Origin: Iris pallida
Lineage: Eukaryota > Streptophyta > Magnoliopsida > Asparagales > Iridaceae
DNA: 64,000 bases
NCBI GenBank assembly: GCA_029216955.1
Contig: JANAVB010015600.1
Span: forward strand, 24,198,538-24,262,537
Reading direction: 5' to 3'
The translations under genes and the position numbers were made by a program. This document shows positions 32,328 through 45,699 of the stretch, in pieces (position 1 is the stretch's first letter; the number at the start of each line of letters is the position of its first letter). The notes beneath the pieces were generated by a model. The model did no database searches. It was not told the DNA's origin and worked only from the letters and a program-made list of their open reading frames with translations.

Positions 32328-33300
32328 TCAAGGTCCAAAAAGATAAGGGTATCGCTCGCGCATCTCATCCTTCCTTTTCCAGGTAGACTCTCCTAGAGAA
32401 TGATGCCTCCATGTGGCGCGAACAACGGGTATAGTCTGGTTCCTCAGTACCCTCTCCCATTGATCCAGAATCTCCGCATGATGTTCTAGATAACTGAGAG
32501 TAGGGCCCACCTCGATCTCGAAATAATCGAGTACATTGCTGGGATCCGCTACGTACCGTCACAACCGCGACACATGAAACACGTCATAAACTCCCTCTAA
32601 TACAGGTGGCAAGTCTAGCCTGTAAGCCACGTCATCGACTCTCCCATAGATAACAAAAGGTCTGATGAAACACGGGCTAAGCTTTCCACCTCCACCAAAT
32701 CGTATAGTACCACGTGTCTGAGATATCCTCAAGAACACTAGATCTCCAACCTAGCACAAATATGGTCTCAAACTTAATTATAACAATCACATGATCAAAA
32801 AAAATTACAAAATCAAACAAAATCCTAATCCTAAATCTAATATGTACCTCAAACTCTAATGGTCTACGGTGGCTATCGGCCCAATGCCGCTGTCTATCCT
32901 GCGCCACGCAAAGTAGATCCCTAATGAGCTTTACCTTTTTGGCTGTATCCATAACCATCTCAGATCCCAATAAAGCTCGCTCTCCAAGTTCATTCCAAGA
33001 CAAGGGAGTACGACATCTACGCCCGTACAACACCTCGAATGGTGACATCTCAATGGTGGCCTGGAAGCTGTTGTTGTATGCAAACTGCACCAAGTGCAAA
33101 TGATCCTTCCAAGAGCCTCCAAAGTCCATAACACAAGTCTGCAACATGTCTTCGAGAGTCTGGATAGTCCTTTTCGACTGCCCATCTGTCTAAGAGTGGT
33201 AAGCGGTACTAAACTTGAGCTGAGGGCCCAAACTAGTATACAGACTCCGCCAGAAGTGGGAAGTAAAGCGGCTATTCCGATCCGAGACAATCTCATTATT
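32328..33300 (-). pseudogene. element E integrase core, C-terminal domain and chromodomain
   Basis: Minus strand. Starts inside the core with I-V-S-D-R-D-S-R-F (second catalytic Asp), then T-D-G-Q-S-K-R-T-I-Q (catalytic Glu replaced by Lys), F-A-Y-N-N-S-F, and P-F-E-V-L-Y-G-R-R-C-R-T-P. After a 97-bp intron-like insert come V-G-D-L-V-F-L-R, V-F-H-V-S-R-L, a stop, R-Y-V, and the chromodomain L-E-H-H-A-E-I-L-D...T-W-R-H-H-S-L-G-E-S-T-W and Y-P-Y-L-F. Few stops; well preserved apart from the truncation at 33301 by element B. Confidence 0.9.
32751..32847 (-). other. intron-like 97-bp insert in the element E integrase
   Basis: Minus strand GTACATATT...TTTGTGCTAG, strongly AT-rich, between L-E-F-E and V-G-D-L-V-F-L. 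Its length is not a multiple of three and its removal at exact GT/AG borders restores the integrase frame and the usual F-x-V-G-D-x-V-F motif. Confidence 0.65.
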
Positions 33301-35169
33301 TGCCATCGAAAATGTGAGAAGATTTTTTTTGAATAAAACTTTGGTATTTCAATTACAAACAGAATAGTATACAATATAGGACTTAGACGTAGTCCTAGGA
33401 GTACACTTTTGTTTTTGTTTGGGAACTATATCGGTGGAGAGAGTGGTAATGCATTGACTCCGTTGATGATCTGACGATGATCTTGAATTCTCTGAAGGTC
33501 TGGACTGCTCTGGATGCCGAAGCATTTGGAGGAGAAGCAGACATTACGTGTCTCTTCTCGTCTCTATTTGTAGATATGATGATCAGTTTGTGTATATAGA
33601 TGAAGAAATGATCCTTCTATTTATAGGCAGCAGACTGGTCTGCTCATGCGCACAAATATATGATATGCCTGTACGTGGGAATGCCACATGGCTGATACTG
33701 TGGAGCGCATGGACGATGCGCCCTGAGTTGAAGCTGAATCATGTTTGAACTGTACTGTTGGGCTACGGTAGAGCTAACACGTGGCGGTTGTGAAGGTTCG
33801 ACCGTTGCTGAGATCTTGGGAGGTTAGCACCCATTCGTAGGAAAAACTGAGTCAAATAACACGTGGCACATGTTCATGGCTCAAAGATCTCAGATTTGGT
33901 GGAGGGTGATCTGTCAGGATGCGCCTAGGATCTGGCGCATGGGGTGACTTGGTCTATGACTTTTAGGGGTCACAGACAAGTCTGGACGCATGACTTCTGT
34001 GGCGCATATAGAGCTTCAAGTACATGGTTGTGGAGGCGCATTGATTTTGAGGGGTCACAGACAAGTCTGGCCGCATGCAAAGACTTGGCTTCTATCATTT
34101 AGGATCAGGAGTAAGTCGGAGCGCATTGATTTTGAGGCGCATGTAGACTTCTAGGTGCATGGCTGTGGAGGCGCATACGAGTGATCGACCAGCCACATGG
34201 CAAGGACAGTTATAGCCGACAAAAATAAGTAATGATGATGCTGACATCTACGGCTCTTCGTTTTTTGCAAAAAGCTACCAAGCGTTCAGTCATCGGGGAA
34301 CGTGCTGCCAACTCTGTAACATAGCATTAAATGCTTGATGGGTAACGAGTTGAACTGGGCGCATCAGTTTGTGCCCTACTAGGCGCATGGGTCTATGTCC
34401 CCGGCCTATAAATAGCTTTGTGAAGATTACTCATTTCATTTGGCTTTCTCTCATGGAGATGAACTCGATCGGTCCCCTGTCTCGGCGAGTTGTTGATCTC
34501 CTCGTTCACAAAAGCTTTGACGAAGAACTCTTTCAAAAGACGAAGATGTGCCGAGTTGGTTTGTTCACCATCGGCTTTGTACAAGCCTTTGAAAGTTCCT
34601 GTTGCATCCAAATATCGAGATAGTCGTGTCCCGACATAGGCTGAAGATGCCTGTTGCAATTAAAGATCGGGGCGATCGTGCCCTAATTTTTGTTATACTG
34701 GAAGAGCCGCAGATAAGGGCTATTGTACCCCAATTTTGTTAGGTTAGAAGAGCCACTCCTACTGCTAGAGTGCCAGCGTGCTGACAAGGAAGTGATTCGC
34801 TCTGACTATGCACGAAGATGCTCCTACACTGAGATGCTGGAATGATGCGCCTGGCTGTAGCACTTGAGTGATGCGCCTGGCTGTATGTTGAAGTGATGCG
34901 CCTGGTTGTAACACTTGAGTGATACGCCTGACTGTTGTCTTTTAGTATTTTCTTTCTCTTTGTAAAAGAATTCTCCTTTATAAAAGAGTTTTAGACATGT
35001 AATAGACTTTAATATGAAATACAAGCCCCATTTTTTTGTCTCTACTTCTTTGCGGTATTCTGCTGTGCCAAGTGTTCTGTTTCCTGGCGCATGTTGATTT
35101 TTGGTGCATGAGAGTTAGGGCGCATAGGAGTTATGGCCTTAGATGCTCCTAAAATTCCATGCTTCTACA
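33301..35169 (-). repeat. 3' LTR of element B
   Basis: Plus strand starts TGCCATCG and ends CCATGCTTCTACA; the polypurine tract (minus CTTTAAAGAGGGTCT) follows at 35170-35184. A minus-strand TATA box (complement at 33617-33625) is about 320 bp from the LTR end. A plus-strand TATAAATA (34407-34414) is also present. GCGCAT/ATGCGC motifs recur through it, and 34838-34935 has about four 24-bp units containing GATGCGCCTGGCTGT. A segment of about 150 bp present in the partial 5' LTR (42700-42890) is missing here. Confidence 0.85.
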
Positions 35170-35414
35170 AGACCCTCTTTAAAGTTTCCAAAACATTGTG
35201 CCCAGTTTTGGAATACTTTGAACAAGAAGCATGGGTAGTCGTTGTTTTGGGCGCATGTCCTCGTCTGGGCGCATAGCTCTTCTGGGCGCATTGTTGTGTG
35301 GGGGCATGCTTTTTTTGCTTTTAATGCAAGAAGATGATGCCACAAATTTTGAAAGATTATTAATAATCTTTCAGAAGATATGCAGCCGTCAGTTTCATGA
35401 GACCCGAAGAGTTG

Positions 35415-35466
35415 TGCTGACGTCAGCATTTATCGATTCACGTGCATGGCTCATACCTATAAATAG
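35415..35466 (+). promoter_or_regulatory. promoter of the antisense gene of element B
   Basis: A 14-bp palindrome TGCTGACGTCAGCA (35415-35428), a G-box CACGTG (35439-35444) and a TATA box TATAAATAG (35458-35466) stand in order, 100 bp upstream of the ATG at 35566. TGACGTCA and CACGTG are classical plant bZIP sites. Promoter activity is inferred from arrangement. Confidence 0.6.
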
Positions 35467-35565
35467 GCATCTATGAGGGAGAGAGAGAGAGAGTCTTCTA
35501 CTTTTGTTTCTCTTCTTCTCCTTCTTCCTCTAGAGTCTTTCGAAAACCCTAGCTTTTTTAGAGAG

Positions 35566-36402
35566 ATGGCTCCTAAGACTCCCTGTAGTGGCACTGGCCG
35601 ATGAAGGGGAAAGGACAAGGAACCCGTGGAGGACATCCCCGTCGTCACAGTGACGCCCGTCAACGTTCGGCCGGCGGTGATAGGTGGGTGATCCTCTACC
35701 TTGGCATTTTTACTTCTTTGTAACACTGTTGGGGCACTTGGGTGTGACTGAAATGAGTCGTATTCCCATTGACACGCCTAGACTTCCTATTGCTGACTCG
35801 TATGGACTTTATCCTGATGATGCACCGAAGCTTCTTTTGCTGACGTGCATGGACTAAGGTCCTGATGGTGCACCAAAGCTCCATTTGCTGATGGGCATGA
35901 ACTTAGGTCCTGATGATCGCCGACGCTCTTTTTACTGACGCGCATGGACTTAGGTCCTGGTGATGTGCCGAAGCTCCATTTGCTGATGTGCATGGATTTA
36001 GGTCCTGTGCATGCGCCTTTGGTGAGATTATATCTGTGCGCATGGGTTTCGACCTAGATGATGCGCCAGATTGTTGATGTACCTCAGATGCTTATTTTGA
36101 GCTTCTAAGTCTTTTGCTAACTTTTTTTTGATTTTATTGCAGTATCCATGCCGAAGGTGGAGGCTGTCGTGAAGAAAGAGATACTGCCTCCTCTCGTCAA
36201 ACAAGAGCCGGTGACCGTTACGGAGGAGGTGTTACTAAAGGTTTAATTTGCTATCAAGGAGGAACCACCGTCAGAGGGTAGTAGTACCGAAAGTTCTGAC
36301 CCTCCAGCCCCTGCCGAGGACCTTAATCAGAAAGAGCTTTCATATGCAAAATGGCTGAGGGAATGGTACATGCCTCAACGCAACTATGATCCCTGGCTGT
36401 AA
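35566..36402 (+). pseudogene. antisense ORF of element B (short form, no mobile domain)
   Basis: ATG at 35566 starts M-A-P-K-T-P, as in element C, but a small deletion gives a stop after 12 codons. An intron-like segment with roughly 47-bp repeats (35770-36080) leads to an acceptor TTTATTGCAG (36133-36142). Exon 2 (36143-36402) encodes V-K-K-E, V-K-Q-E, a stop (36244), I-K-E-E, an acidic Ser/Pro stretch, and ends W-L-R-E-W-Y-M-P-Q-R-N-Y-D-P-W-L. AATAAA follows at 36446. It lacks the long second and third exons of C. Function unknown. Confidence 0.6.
35770..36080 (+). repeat. about 47-bp tandem repeats in the antisense intron of B
   Basis: Five or six degenerate units of the form GACGCGCATGGACTTAGGTC, CTGATGATGCGCCGAAGCTC. 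The equivalent intron in C (48430-48640) has the same units. Confidence 0.85.
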
Positions 36403-36692
36403 GAATTCATTTGGTTGTCTTGCAATCGTCATTTCCGGGAATATGAATAAAGTCAATGTCCCTATTTTGTCTTAGTATTTCTGTCCGTCTTTGAGATCCG
36501 AAGATGTAGTTTGTGTTTTGCTTCTTTTTGACGTTGATGTAATCCTTTATTTCCTGCTTAGATGAAAAAATGAAGAACCTTTTGCTTTTGTTCATTTTTG
36601 TGATGAATATTGTGATTTTTGGTGGACCTATTATCTTTTGCGCACCTTGGTTTCTAGGTACAAATAATAAGTTGAGAATGAGGAAACCGACA

Positions 36693-36997
36693 TATTTACT
36701 CAGAGGTAGTATGGACGTGGCAAATACGGGTTAATGGTAGAGCTTTCCTACTCAGAGGTGATATGGACGTGATAGGAGTGAAGTCTGCAGGGATGTATAG
36801 AACAACTCAGTAGTGATGTGGACGTGGATGTTCTACGATTGACGTACAACAACGCGGGGATTATTTTATGGGATATTTACTCAGAGGTAATTTGGACATG
36901 GTAAACATAGTAATGAGCATGATCCTATGTAGTGTAGAATTCTGCTTTGTGGGGTATAGAGAAGCAACTCAGAGGTGATGTGGACATGGTTGTTCTC
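36693..36997 (+). repeat. array of five stem-loops in element B 3' region
   Basis: Five copies of a core of about 22 nt beginning CTCAGAGGT and ending TGGACGTGG (some diverged). Each is flanked by its own short inverted repeat: TATTT/AAATA (36693-36726), TCCTA/TAGGA (36746-36777), TAGAACA/TGTTCTA (36798-36835), ATATTTA/TAAACAT with one mismatch (36873-36908), GAGAAgCAA/TTGTTCTC with a bulge (36959-36997). The core is conserved while the stems differ. Confidence 0.9.
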
Positions 36998-37121
36998 CTA
37001 CTGGGATGTAATGGAATAACTGGGTTCCAGAAGCACTTGATTGTCAAAGAAGGGGAGTGAACTTGGTTATCATGTTCATAATTTCTCTTTCTGGGGAGAA
37101 AGAAGTACATTTTGAAGGTTG

Positions 37122-38455
37122 TCAAGAATAGTACTTCTTTAGGAATTTGCCATTGATGGGCATCATGAATAAGTCCCCATTAGGTTGAACGAGACGGTAA
37201 GCACCGTTTGAGTATACCGTCTCTATGATGAAGGATCCTTCCCATTTGGGTTCAAACTTTCTCGATGTTTTGTGAGTCATCATCATCGGTCTTCTGACTG
37301 CCAGAACCAGGTCGCTAACTTGGAAAGTCCTCTGTTTGACTCCTCTGTTGAAATCCTGTAAAATACGGGCTTGATAAAGTTCGATGCGCTGTTGAGCCAA
37401 GAAACATTTTTCATCCAACGCTTCCAACTCTTGTAGACGACGACGGTGATTATCTTCTTCCATCGGCTGGTTCGTAATCGCCACTCGGAGTGAGGGTATC
37501 TGGATCTCTAGAGGCAGTACTGCTTCACTTACATAGACCAAAAAGAATGGTGTGTTACCCGCCGGTGTCCGTACCATCATATGATAGGCCCAAAGGCATT
37601 CACCGAGATTCTCGTCCCAGTCGCGCTTGTTGGATGACACGACATTTTTGAGTAGCTTGATGATGGTTTTATTAAAAGCTTCGGCCAATCCGTTTGATGT
37701 CGAATTGTAGGCAGTTTATACCACATTCTGAATATGATTCTTGTCGCAGAATCTACTGAACGCATGGCTGATGAATTATGGACCATTATCGTGGATGATC
37801 CTCCGGGGCACCCCAAAATAGTAGATGACGTGATACTTGATGAAGCTGATCACCTTTGATCTTTTTACCTCTGTCAATAGTACTGTTTCTGTCCCTTCAA
37901 AGAAGTAGTCGGTAATTGCTAGGATAAACAGTGTCCTCTAGATGAGGGAGGGGTGATAGGTCCTACTATGTCCATGCCCCATGCTTCAAATGGCCAGGAG
38001 GCGACCGTAGGGTGTAGAGATTCCGACAGTCTGTGGATGAAGTCAGCGTATAGCTGGCAAGTACGATATTTCTTTGTATACTCGACAGCATCGACCATCA
38101 TGGTCGGACAGTAATAGCCCATACGTCGAAGTCGATCATGTAGCTTAGGACCAGGTTCATGGGCTCAGCATGTTCTATCATGAGCTTCTCTAAGAGCTTC
38201 GGCTGCTTCTTCGTTTGATAGACATCGGAGGAGAAGCCCGTCGTAGAAGCATCGGTACAGCATTTTAGTGGTCGTATCATAATAGAACCAGAGCGAGCGC
38301 CTTCTGACTGAGACTGCTTCTTTTGGGTCCTCCGGAAGGATTTTGTAGACGAAAAAGTTAATGAATAGGAACCTCCAGTCTCTGACGTTGATGTTGGTGT
38401 CTGTATCCATGACATAAGTTGTCCGCATACACAGATTATTTTTGGGGCATGCCAA
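37122..38455 (-). pseudogene. element B integrase
   Basis: Minus strand in two main frames. Zinc-binding part near 38040-38180, D-I-V-G-P-I core start (first Asp, 37950-38000), then D-N-G-P near 37780 and A-E-A-F-N-K-T-I (catalytic Glu retained) at 37688. The C-terminal domain includes F-Q-V-S-D-L-V-L-A-V-R-R and F-E-P-K-W-E-G-S-F-I-I, ending Y-Y-S. Frameshifts in the core. Confidence 0.85.
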
Positions 38456-39043
38456 ATCCTAGCCCACTACTGTAATAAAGTGTTGCGTCCCGACCGATGC
38501 TGCTAATGAGGCAGCAAGGTCGGCCAGAGCGTCATCTTCTAAGTTTTGTTGCCGAGGCACATATTCCATGAAGAATTCAGCGAAAGTTGAGATGATGTCC
38601 AATGCTGCTTTGTGTTAAGAGATCAGGTCTTCATGGCGGACCTCGTATTGTCCTCGAACTTGATTGACGATAAGCTTCGAGTTGTCGTAAGACTCGAGGT
38701 ATTCTACCCTCAACTGTTTTGCTAACTTGAGTCCCATGATGAGGGCATTGTACTCTGCAATATTGTTGGAGCATGGCTCTGAAAGGGAATAGGCACGCTG
38801 GATGACCAACTTGTCGAAAGAGATCAGGACTACCCCTAATCCTGCTATAATCTGGCCTTTGGGGCCTTTTCTTGAAGCGCCATCGAAGAACATCCGCCAG
38901 ACAGGATTTTCTTCGATAATATTTGATTCTCGTACTTCATCTAGAATGTCTTCATAGAGTCTAGACGATTCTGGAATTGGATACGCAGCTAGGAAGTCGA
39001 CCAGTGCTTGGCCCTTGACAGCCTTTTGTGGGACGAATACCAT
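38456..39043 (-). pseudogene. element B second (archaeal-type) RNase H
   Basis: Minus strand 38615-39043: M-F-F-D-G-A-S-R-K-G-P-K-G...A-G-L-G-V-V-L, N-N-I-A-E-Y-N-A-L-I-M-G-L, Y-D-N-S-K-L-I-V-N-Q. This matches the extra RNase H of Tat elements (the D-G-S/A and A-E-Y-x-A-L motifs). It is followed by the tether to integrase with stops (38456-38614). Confidence 0.85.
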
Positions 39044-39500
39044 GTCATGGTGTCAATAGTATCACCCAAGTCGCCAATAGGGAGTTTAGTGCTCCCGACT
39101 TTGTGATGAGGACTCTGAGCGGGTTGATTCAGGAGATGACGTAAATTGTCCGTCCCGAGACATAATGGTGTGTTTTCTGTATGGCAAACACCAGAGCTAG
39201 ACACTCCTTTTCGACGGGGTTGTACCATTGTTCGGCCCCGACCATTGCCCTGCTGAGGTAATAGGTGGCTTGCTTGTGGCCTGCATCATTGTTCTGGGCC
39301 AACAAAGCACCATGGGAATGGTCCATTACGCAAATAAAGAGTAAAAATGGTTTGCCTGCGATGGGTGCCACCAAGACTGAGGGGGCTCGTCAGATAAGCT
39401 TTAATGTCATCGAAGGCTTTTTGATATTCTTCCGTCCAGACATAGGAGACTCCCTTCTCCATGAGCTTGGTGAAGGGCTAGCATTTCCCGAAAAGGTTCG
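39044..39500 (-). pseudogene. element B first RNase H
   Basis: Minus strand: P-F-L-L-F-I-C-V-M-D-H-S-H-G-A-L-L, A-T-Y-Y-L-S-R-A, Y-N-P-V-E-K-E-C-L-A-L-V-F and K-T-H-H-Y-V-S-G. This is the gypsy RNase H that follows RT directly. A stop and frameshift separate it from the second RNase H. Confidence 0.85.
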
Positions 39501-39531
39501 CGATAAACCTTCGGATGTATGCGAGACGTCC

Positions 39532-40850
39532 CTACAGGCCTCGAAGTTCTCTAAGGTTCTTCGGATGGTCCATGTCAAGGATGGCTTTAGTCTTCTCGGG
39601 GTCGACATGGATGCCTTTTGTAGTGATAATGAAGCCCAAGAACTTTCCACTGGAAACCCCAAGAAAGGATTTGGCGGGGTTCATCTTGAGCTGATGTGCC
39701 TGCATGAGATCGTAGACTGTCTTCAGATCTTGTAGGTGATCGCCTCGAAGACGGCTCTTGACGGCAATATCATCAACATAGCATTCGACTGTTTTGCAGA
39801 GGTGCTGGCGGAAGATGGTGCTCATAGCTCTTTGGTATATGGTACCTGCATTCTTCAGGCCAAAGGGCATTACTGTGTAGCAGTAAACCCCCTTCAGAGT
39901 CCTAAATGACGTATGCTTTTCGTCGTCTAGGAACATCTTGATTTGGTTGTAGCCCGAGTACCCATCCATGAAGGACATGCGCTCGAAGCCACATGTATTG
40001 TCGATCATTACGTTGGTGATCGGGAATGGAAACTCGTCCTTCGGGCAAGCAGAGTTGAGATCCCAGAAGTCGATGCAGACCCGGATCTTCTCGTTCTTTT
40101 TAGTGATGGGAACGATGTTGGCTATCCAATCTGGATGTTGCTTTTTGTGAATAAACCCGCTGTCCAGGAGTTTATCTACTTCTTTGTCAATAGCGTCCAT
40201 AATATTAGGACAGAAGCGTAACTGTTGCTGCTTAATGGGCATAGCGTGAGGTAAGATATTAATCTTGTGTATTGCGACTTGTTGGTCGAGCCCCGGCACG
40301 TCTTCGTAACTCCACGTGAAGACGTCGATGTATTCTTTGACAAGTTGGACCAAAGATTCTCGGTCCTTTCCTGCCAAGCTCTTGCTGATGAAAATAGGTT
40401 TGGATGAAGATCCATCCCTGAGGTCGAACTGCTCGACTTCATCTTCGGTAGGGGGTTCTCGTAATTCAAAGCGAGATTCTTATTGTGCGCCTAGGCATTG
40501 AGCCCAGGGTTCTTCTTCGAAGAACTCTATTGTTTGATTGTCGTCTTTATCTTCTGAAGGATGTACAAATGTCATGTTGGCTGACAGCACCTTCCTGAAG
40601 ATTGGCCCGACGCTGGCGTCAGAGTCCCAAGTTGAATCCTCAAACTAGTGAGAGTGTGCAACGTCTTCTGCTTTTGGACTTTCTGGGGTTGTTGGGGGCG
40701 TGATGTAGCCCACCATCCGTCGAGTATGGTGATACTAGTCTTGTGGCTACCCTTTCAAAATAGGGAGTCGTAAGGGAAGACGTCGGCCCTTTCCATAGTT
40801 TAGCCCCTTGCTGCTTTTCAGGTTGTAGCCCATCTTTTGGATGAGACACT
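39532..40850 (-). pseudogene. element B reverse transcriptase with N-terminal linker
   Basis: Minus strand. The linker starts near 40832 with M-G-Y-N-L-K-S-S-K-G-L-N-Y-G-K-G. The RT frame (39532-40377) shows I-R-V-C-I-D-F, C-P-K-D-E-F-P-F-P, F-M-D-G-Y-S-G-Y-N-Q-I, M-P-F-G-L-K-N-A-G and the catalytic C-Y-V-D-D box, then F-L-G-F-I-I. Stops are concentrated in the linker. Confidence 0.9.
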
Positions 40851-41052
40851 TGGCTCGATCATTGTACCGATAAATTTGTATTCTGTCGGTGTCGGGTTCT
40901 GCCTCCGTCGGTGGAAGGTCTTAATGACACTCGATTTTGTCGAAGATGATAGGTTTCTCGTCCTGGTTCCGAGGCGGGACTATATAACATACTTCTTGGT
41001 ACAAGACGACTCGATTTACATGATTAACAATCGTTATTTGTGTTTGCAACGA

Positions 41053-42140
41053 CTATAGAGCATTATCTAGAGTATACATGACATTCCAATATGGAAGACT
41101 AGAATAATTGAAAGACACCCTTTTATTGATAAAATACGGGATCTTATCTCGAGAGATTACATCATCAAGGGATGGTGCATCCACATTGGCGGATATGTAC
41201 TCTCTCAGTTCTTCGTTGGTGAGTACTGGAGCAGCCTGAGGTGGTTCAGGAGAACCTATTGGGAGCTTGGCCTTTGTCGGCTCTGGTACCGATAGAGATA
41301 CGTGGGCCTTCTCTTGAAGCATAAGAGGGGCTGAAGACTGAGGAGGTCTGCCTTTAAGCCGCACCTTGAGAGGTGCCTCAGTTGGTGTTCCGACGACTGG
41401 TGCCTTCCCACATAGTTTTGCTACGAGAGGAGTCGACACTTGGGGAGGCTTCCCCTTGAGTCGTATCTTCAAGGGGGCTTCAGTGGATGCTCCGCCAAGA
41501 GAAGTTGGTGCCCTCCAGCAAAGTTTGGCCACTATAGAAGACGGTGTTTGAGACGACTTTCCCTTGAGTAGCACTTTCAAGGGAGGATCGATTATCATTT
41601 TTGCCACCAAGTCAGCTTCGGCTTCGGCTTTGGCTTCATCATCGGCATCATTGGCTTCATCTTCGAGATGAATCGACTTGTACATATTAGAGTCGGTGAA
41701 GAAAGCCTCAATCCCTCTGAAAGGATCGACATCAGTGAACTTTGTTCGGACCATGCCATTGGTGGATACGTACTTCATATATTGATGGAGAGTGGATGGT
41801 ACCACCATGTATTCGTGTAGCCACGGCTGCCCTAAGAAGATGTTATAGTTGACGTCCGCATCCACAATATAATAGGTCCCTTCGGTCTGGAGATTACCGA
41901 TATAACACTTTAGCCGGATCTTTTCCAGCGGCTCACTCTTGCTGGCGTTGAAGCCACTGATTGTAGTGTGGTACGCTGTTAGATGATGCATCGGGATCCT
42001 CAATGTTTGGAGCAGAGTTCGGGGGATAATGCTGAGAGAAGACCCCGGGTCGATCTATATTTGATCTACCTTGATGGCACCGATGTACCCTGTGTAATAC
42101 AGTGGTCTGTTGTGCCTGTTGTCTTGAGCAGCATATCTTG
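41053..42140 (-). pseudogene. element B protease and proline/lysine-rich repeat linker
   Basis: Minus strand. The active-site region just upstream of 42003 is damaged (D-P-G-S-S followed by L-S-I-I-P at about 42015-42050). The open frame 41053-42003 has the V-D-A-D-V-N-Y-N-I-F-L-G-Q-P-W-L-H motif that ends the protease, an acidic segment (D-E-A-N-D-A-D-D-E-A), then about three repeats of roughly 35-38 residues with P-L-K-[IV]-R-L-K-G-K-P-P-Q. The repeat linker is shared with C. Confidence 0.8.
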
Positions 42141-42611
42141 TTAAGTAAATGTGATGTTGGGGATAATCTCCCCTACACTATTGTAGTACGGACATGCTGC
42201 TGGATCGTCCTCAGGCTGCTTGACCTGACTGATGAAAGACTCAGCATCCTTCAGGGCTTCGTAGAGAGCCTCCCGAGTATCTTTAGACAGACGGAGGAGC
42301 TTGAACAAGGATAGCCGAGCTCGAGTATTAGCAAGTTGTACCCGTATGTCAAAGTTGTGGGGTTTGGTTAACCCCGAAGCAATGTCTTTTCGTAAAGGTC
42401 TGTCGAAGCAGGCCTCCTTATGCTTCTGTTTGACAGCTGCTGGAAGTTGGAAAGGACATTCACCTTGACCAGCCGAGGTAGTGATGGGAGGTGCCACTTC
42501 GACAGGGGCTTCCTCAGGCTGAGCGTTCCGCTGTGAATGCATTTGTATGTGAATATGCTGCCAAGCTACCAAGTATTCAGTCTTCGGGGAACGTGCTGCT
42601 AACTCGGTCAC
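42141..42611 (-). pseudogene. element B gag-protease linker fused to LTR sequence
   Basis: Minus strand. Residues from about codon 22 onward match C (K-P-H-N-F-D-I, L-F-K-L-L-R-L-S-K-D-T-R-E-A-L), but the start, up to about 42550, is LTR sequence read in a chance frame. The join marks the deletion that removed gag, ORF1 and PBS. Confidence 0.8.
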
Positions 42612-43223
42612 ATAGCATTAAATGCTCAATAGGTGACGAGTTGAAGTAGGCTTATCTGTTTGTGCCCCACTTGGTGCATGGGTCTATTTCCTATTAGGCG
42701 CATCGGTACGGAGCATATATTGCAGACAGCACATCTGCCATATGGCGCATCCCCATTGGCCCGTCCGTTGAGTTATTCGAGGCGTTAATGGCTGTTTTGA
42801 CTTGGTTGAACACGAAGAGGCAGATTTATCGTCATTAATAAAAATTTCATTGCACAGAATATGAGGAGACTGCCATTTGGCGCATGGGCGAGGGTTGCCC
42901 CAGCCTATAAATAGCTTTGTGAAGACTACTCGTTTCATTTGGCTTTCTCTCATGGAGACGAACTCGATATGTCCCCTGCCTCGATGGTTGTTGATCTCCT
43001 CCTTCACGGAAGCTTTGATGATGAACTCCTTCTGAAGACAAAGATGTGCCGAGTTGGTTTATTCACCATCGGCCCTGTACAAGCATTTGAAAGTGCCTGT
43101 TGCATCTAAATATCGGGATCGTCGTGTCCCGACACAGGGTGAAGGTGCCTGTTGCATCCAAATATCGGGAAGGTCATGGTCCAATTTTTGTTATGCTGGA
43201 AGAACCGCAGATCGGGGCTATCG
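42556..43223 (-). repeat. partial 5' LTR of element B
   Basis: Aligns with 34268-34724 of the 3' LTR (GCTACCAAGCGTTCAGTC, GCCTATAAATAGCTTTGTGA and so on) and includes about 150 bp absent there. Truncated at 42556 by the internal deletion and at 43223 by insertion of D. Confidence 0.85.

Positions 43224-45699
<2,476 letters not shown>

Larger units (their letters stand above)
33301..43223 (-). mobile_element. element B: Tat-lineage gypsy retrotransposon, gag-deleted, with antisense ORF
   Basis: Minus strand: partial 5' LTR (about 42556-43223), protease, RT, RNase H, second RNase H, integrase, 3' LTR (33301-35169). Two RNase H-like domains and an opposite-strand ORF between pol and 3' LTR are known Tat features. 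Gag, PBS and part of the 5' LTR are missing: at about 42550 the gag-protease linker runs straight into mid-LTR sequence. It is related to element C throughout pol but distinct. Confidence 0.85.

Noticed and set aside
39265..39735. 156-codon plus-strand frame opposite the B pol
   Set aside because: Shadow of the RT and RNase H coding strand; no independent features.
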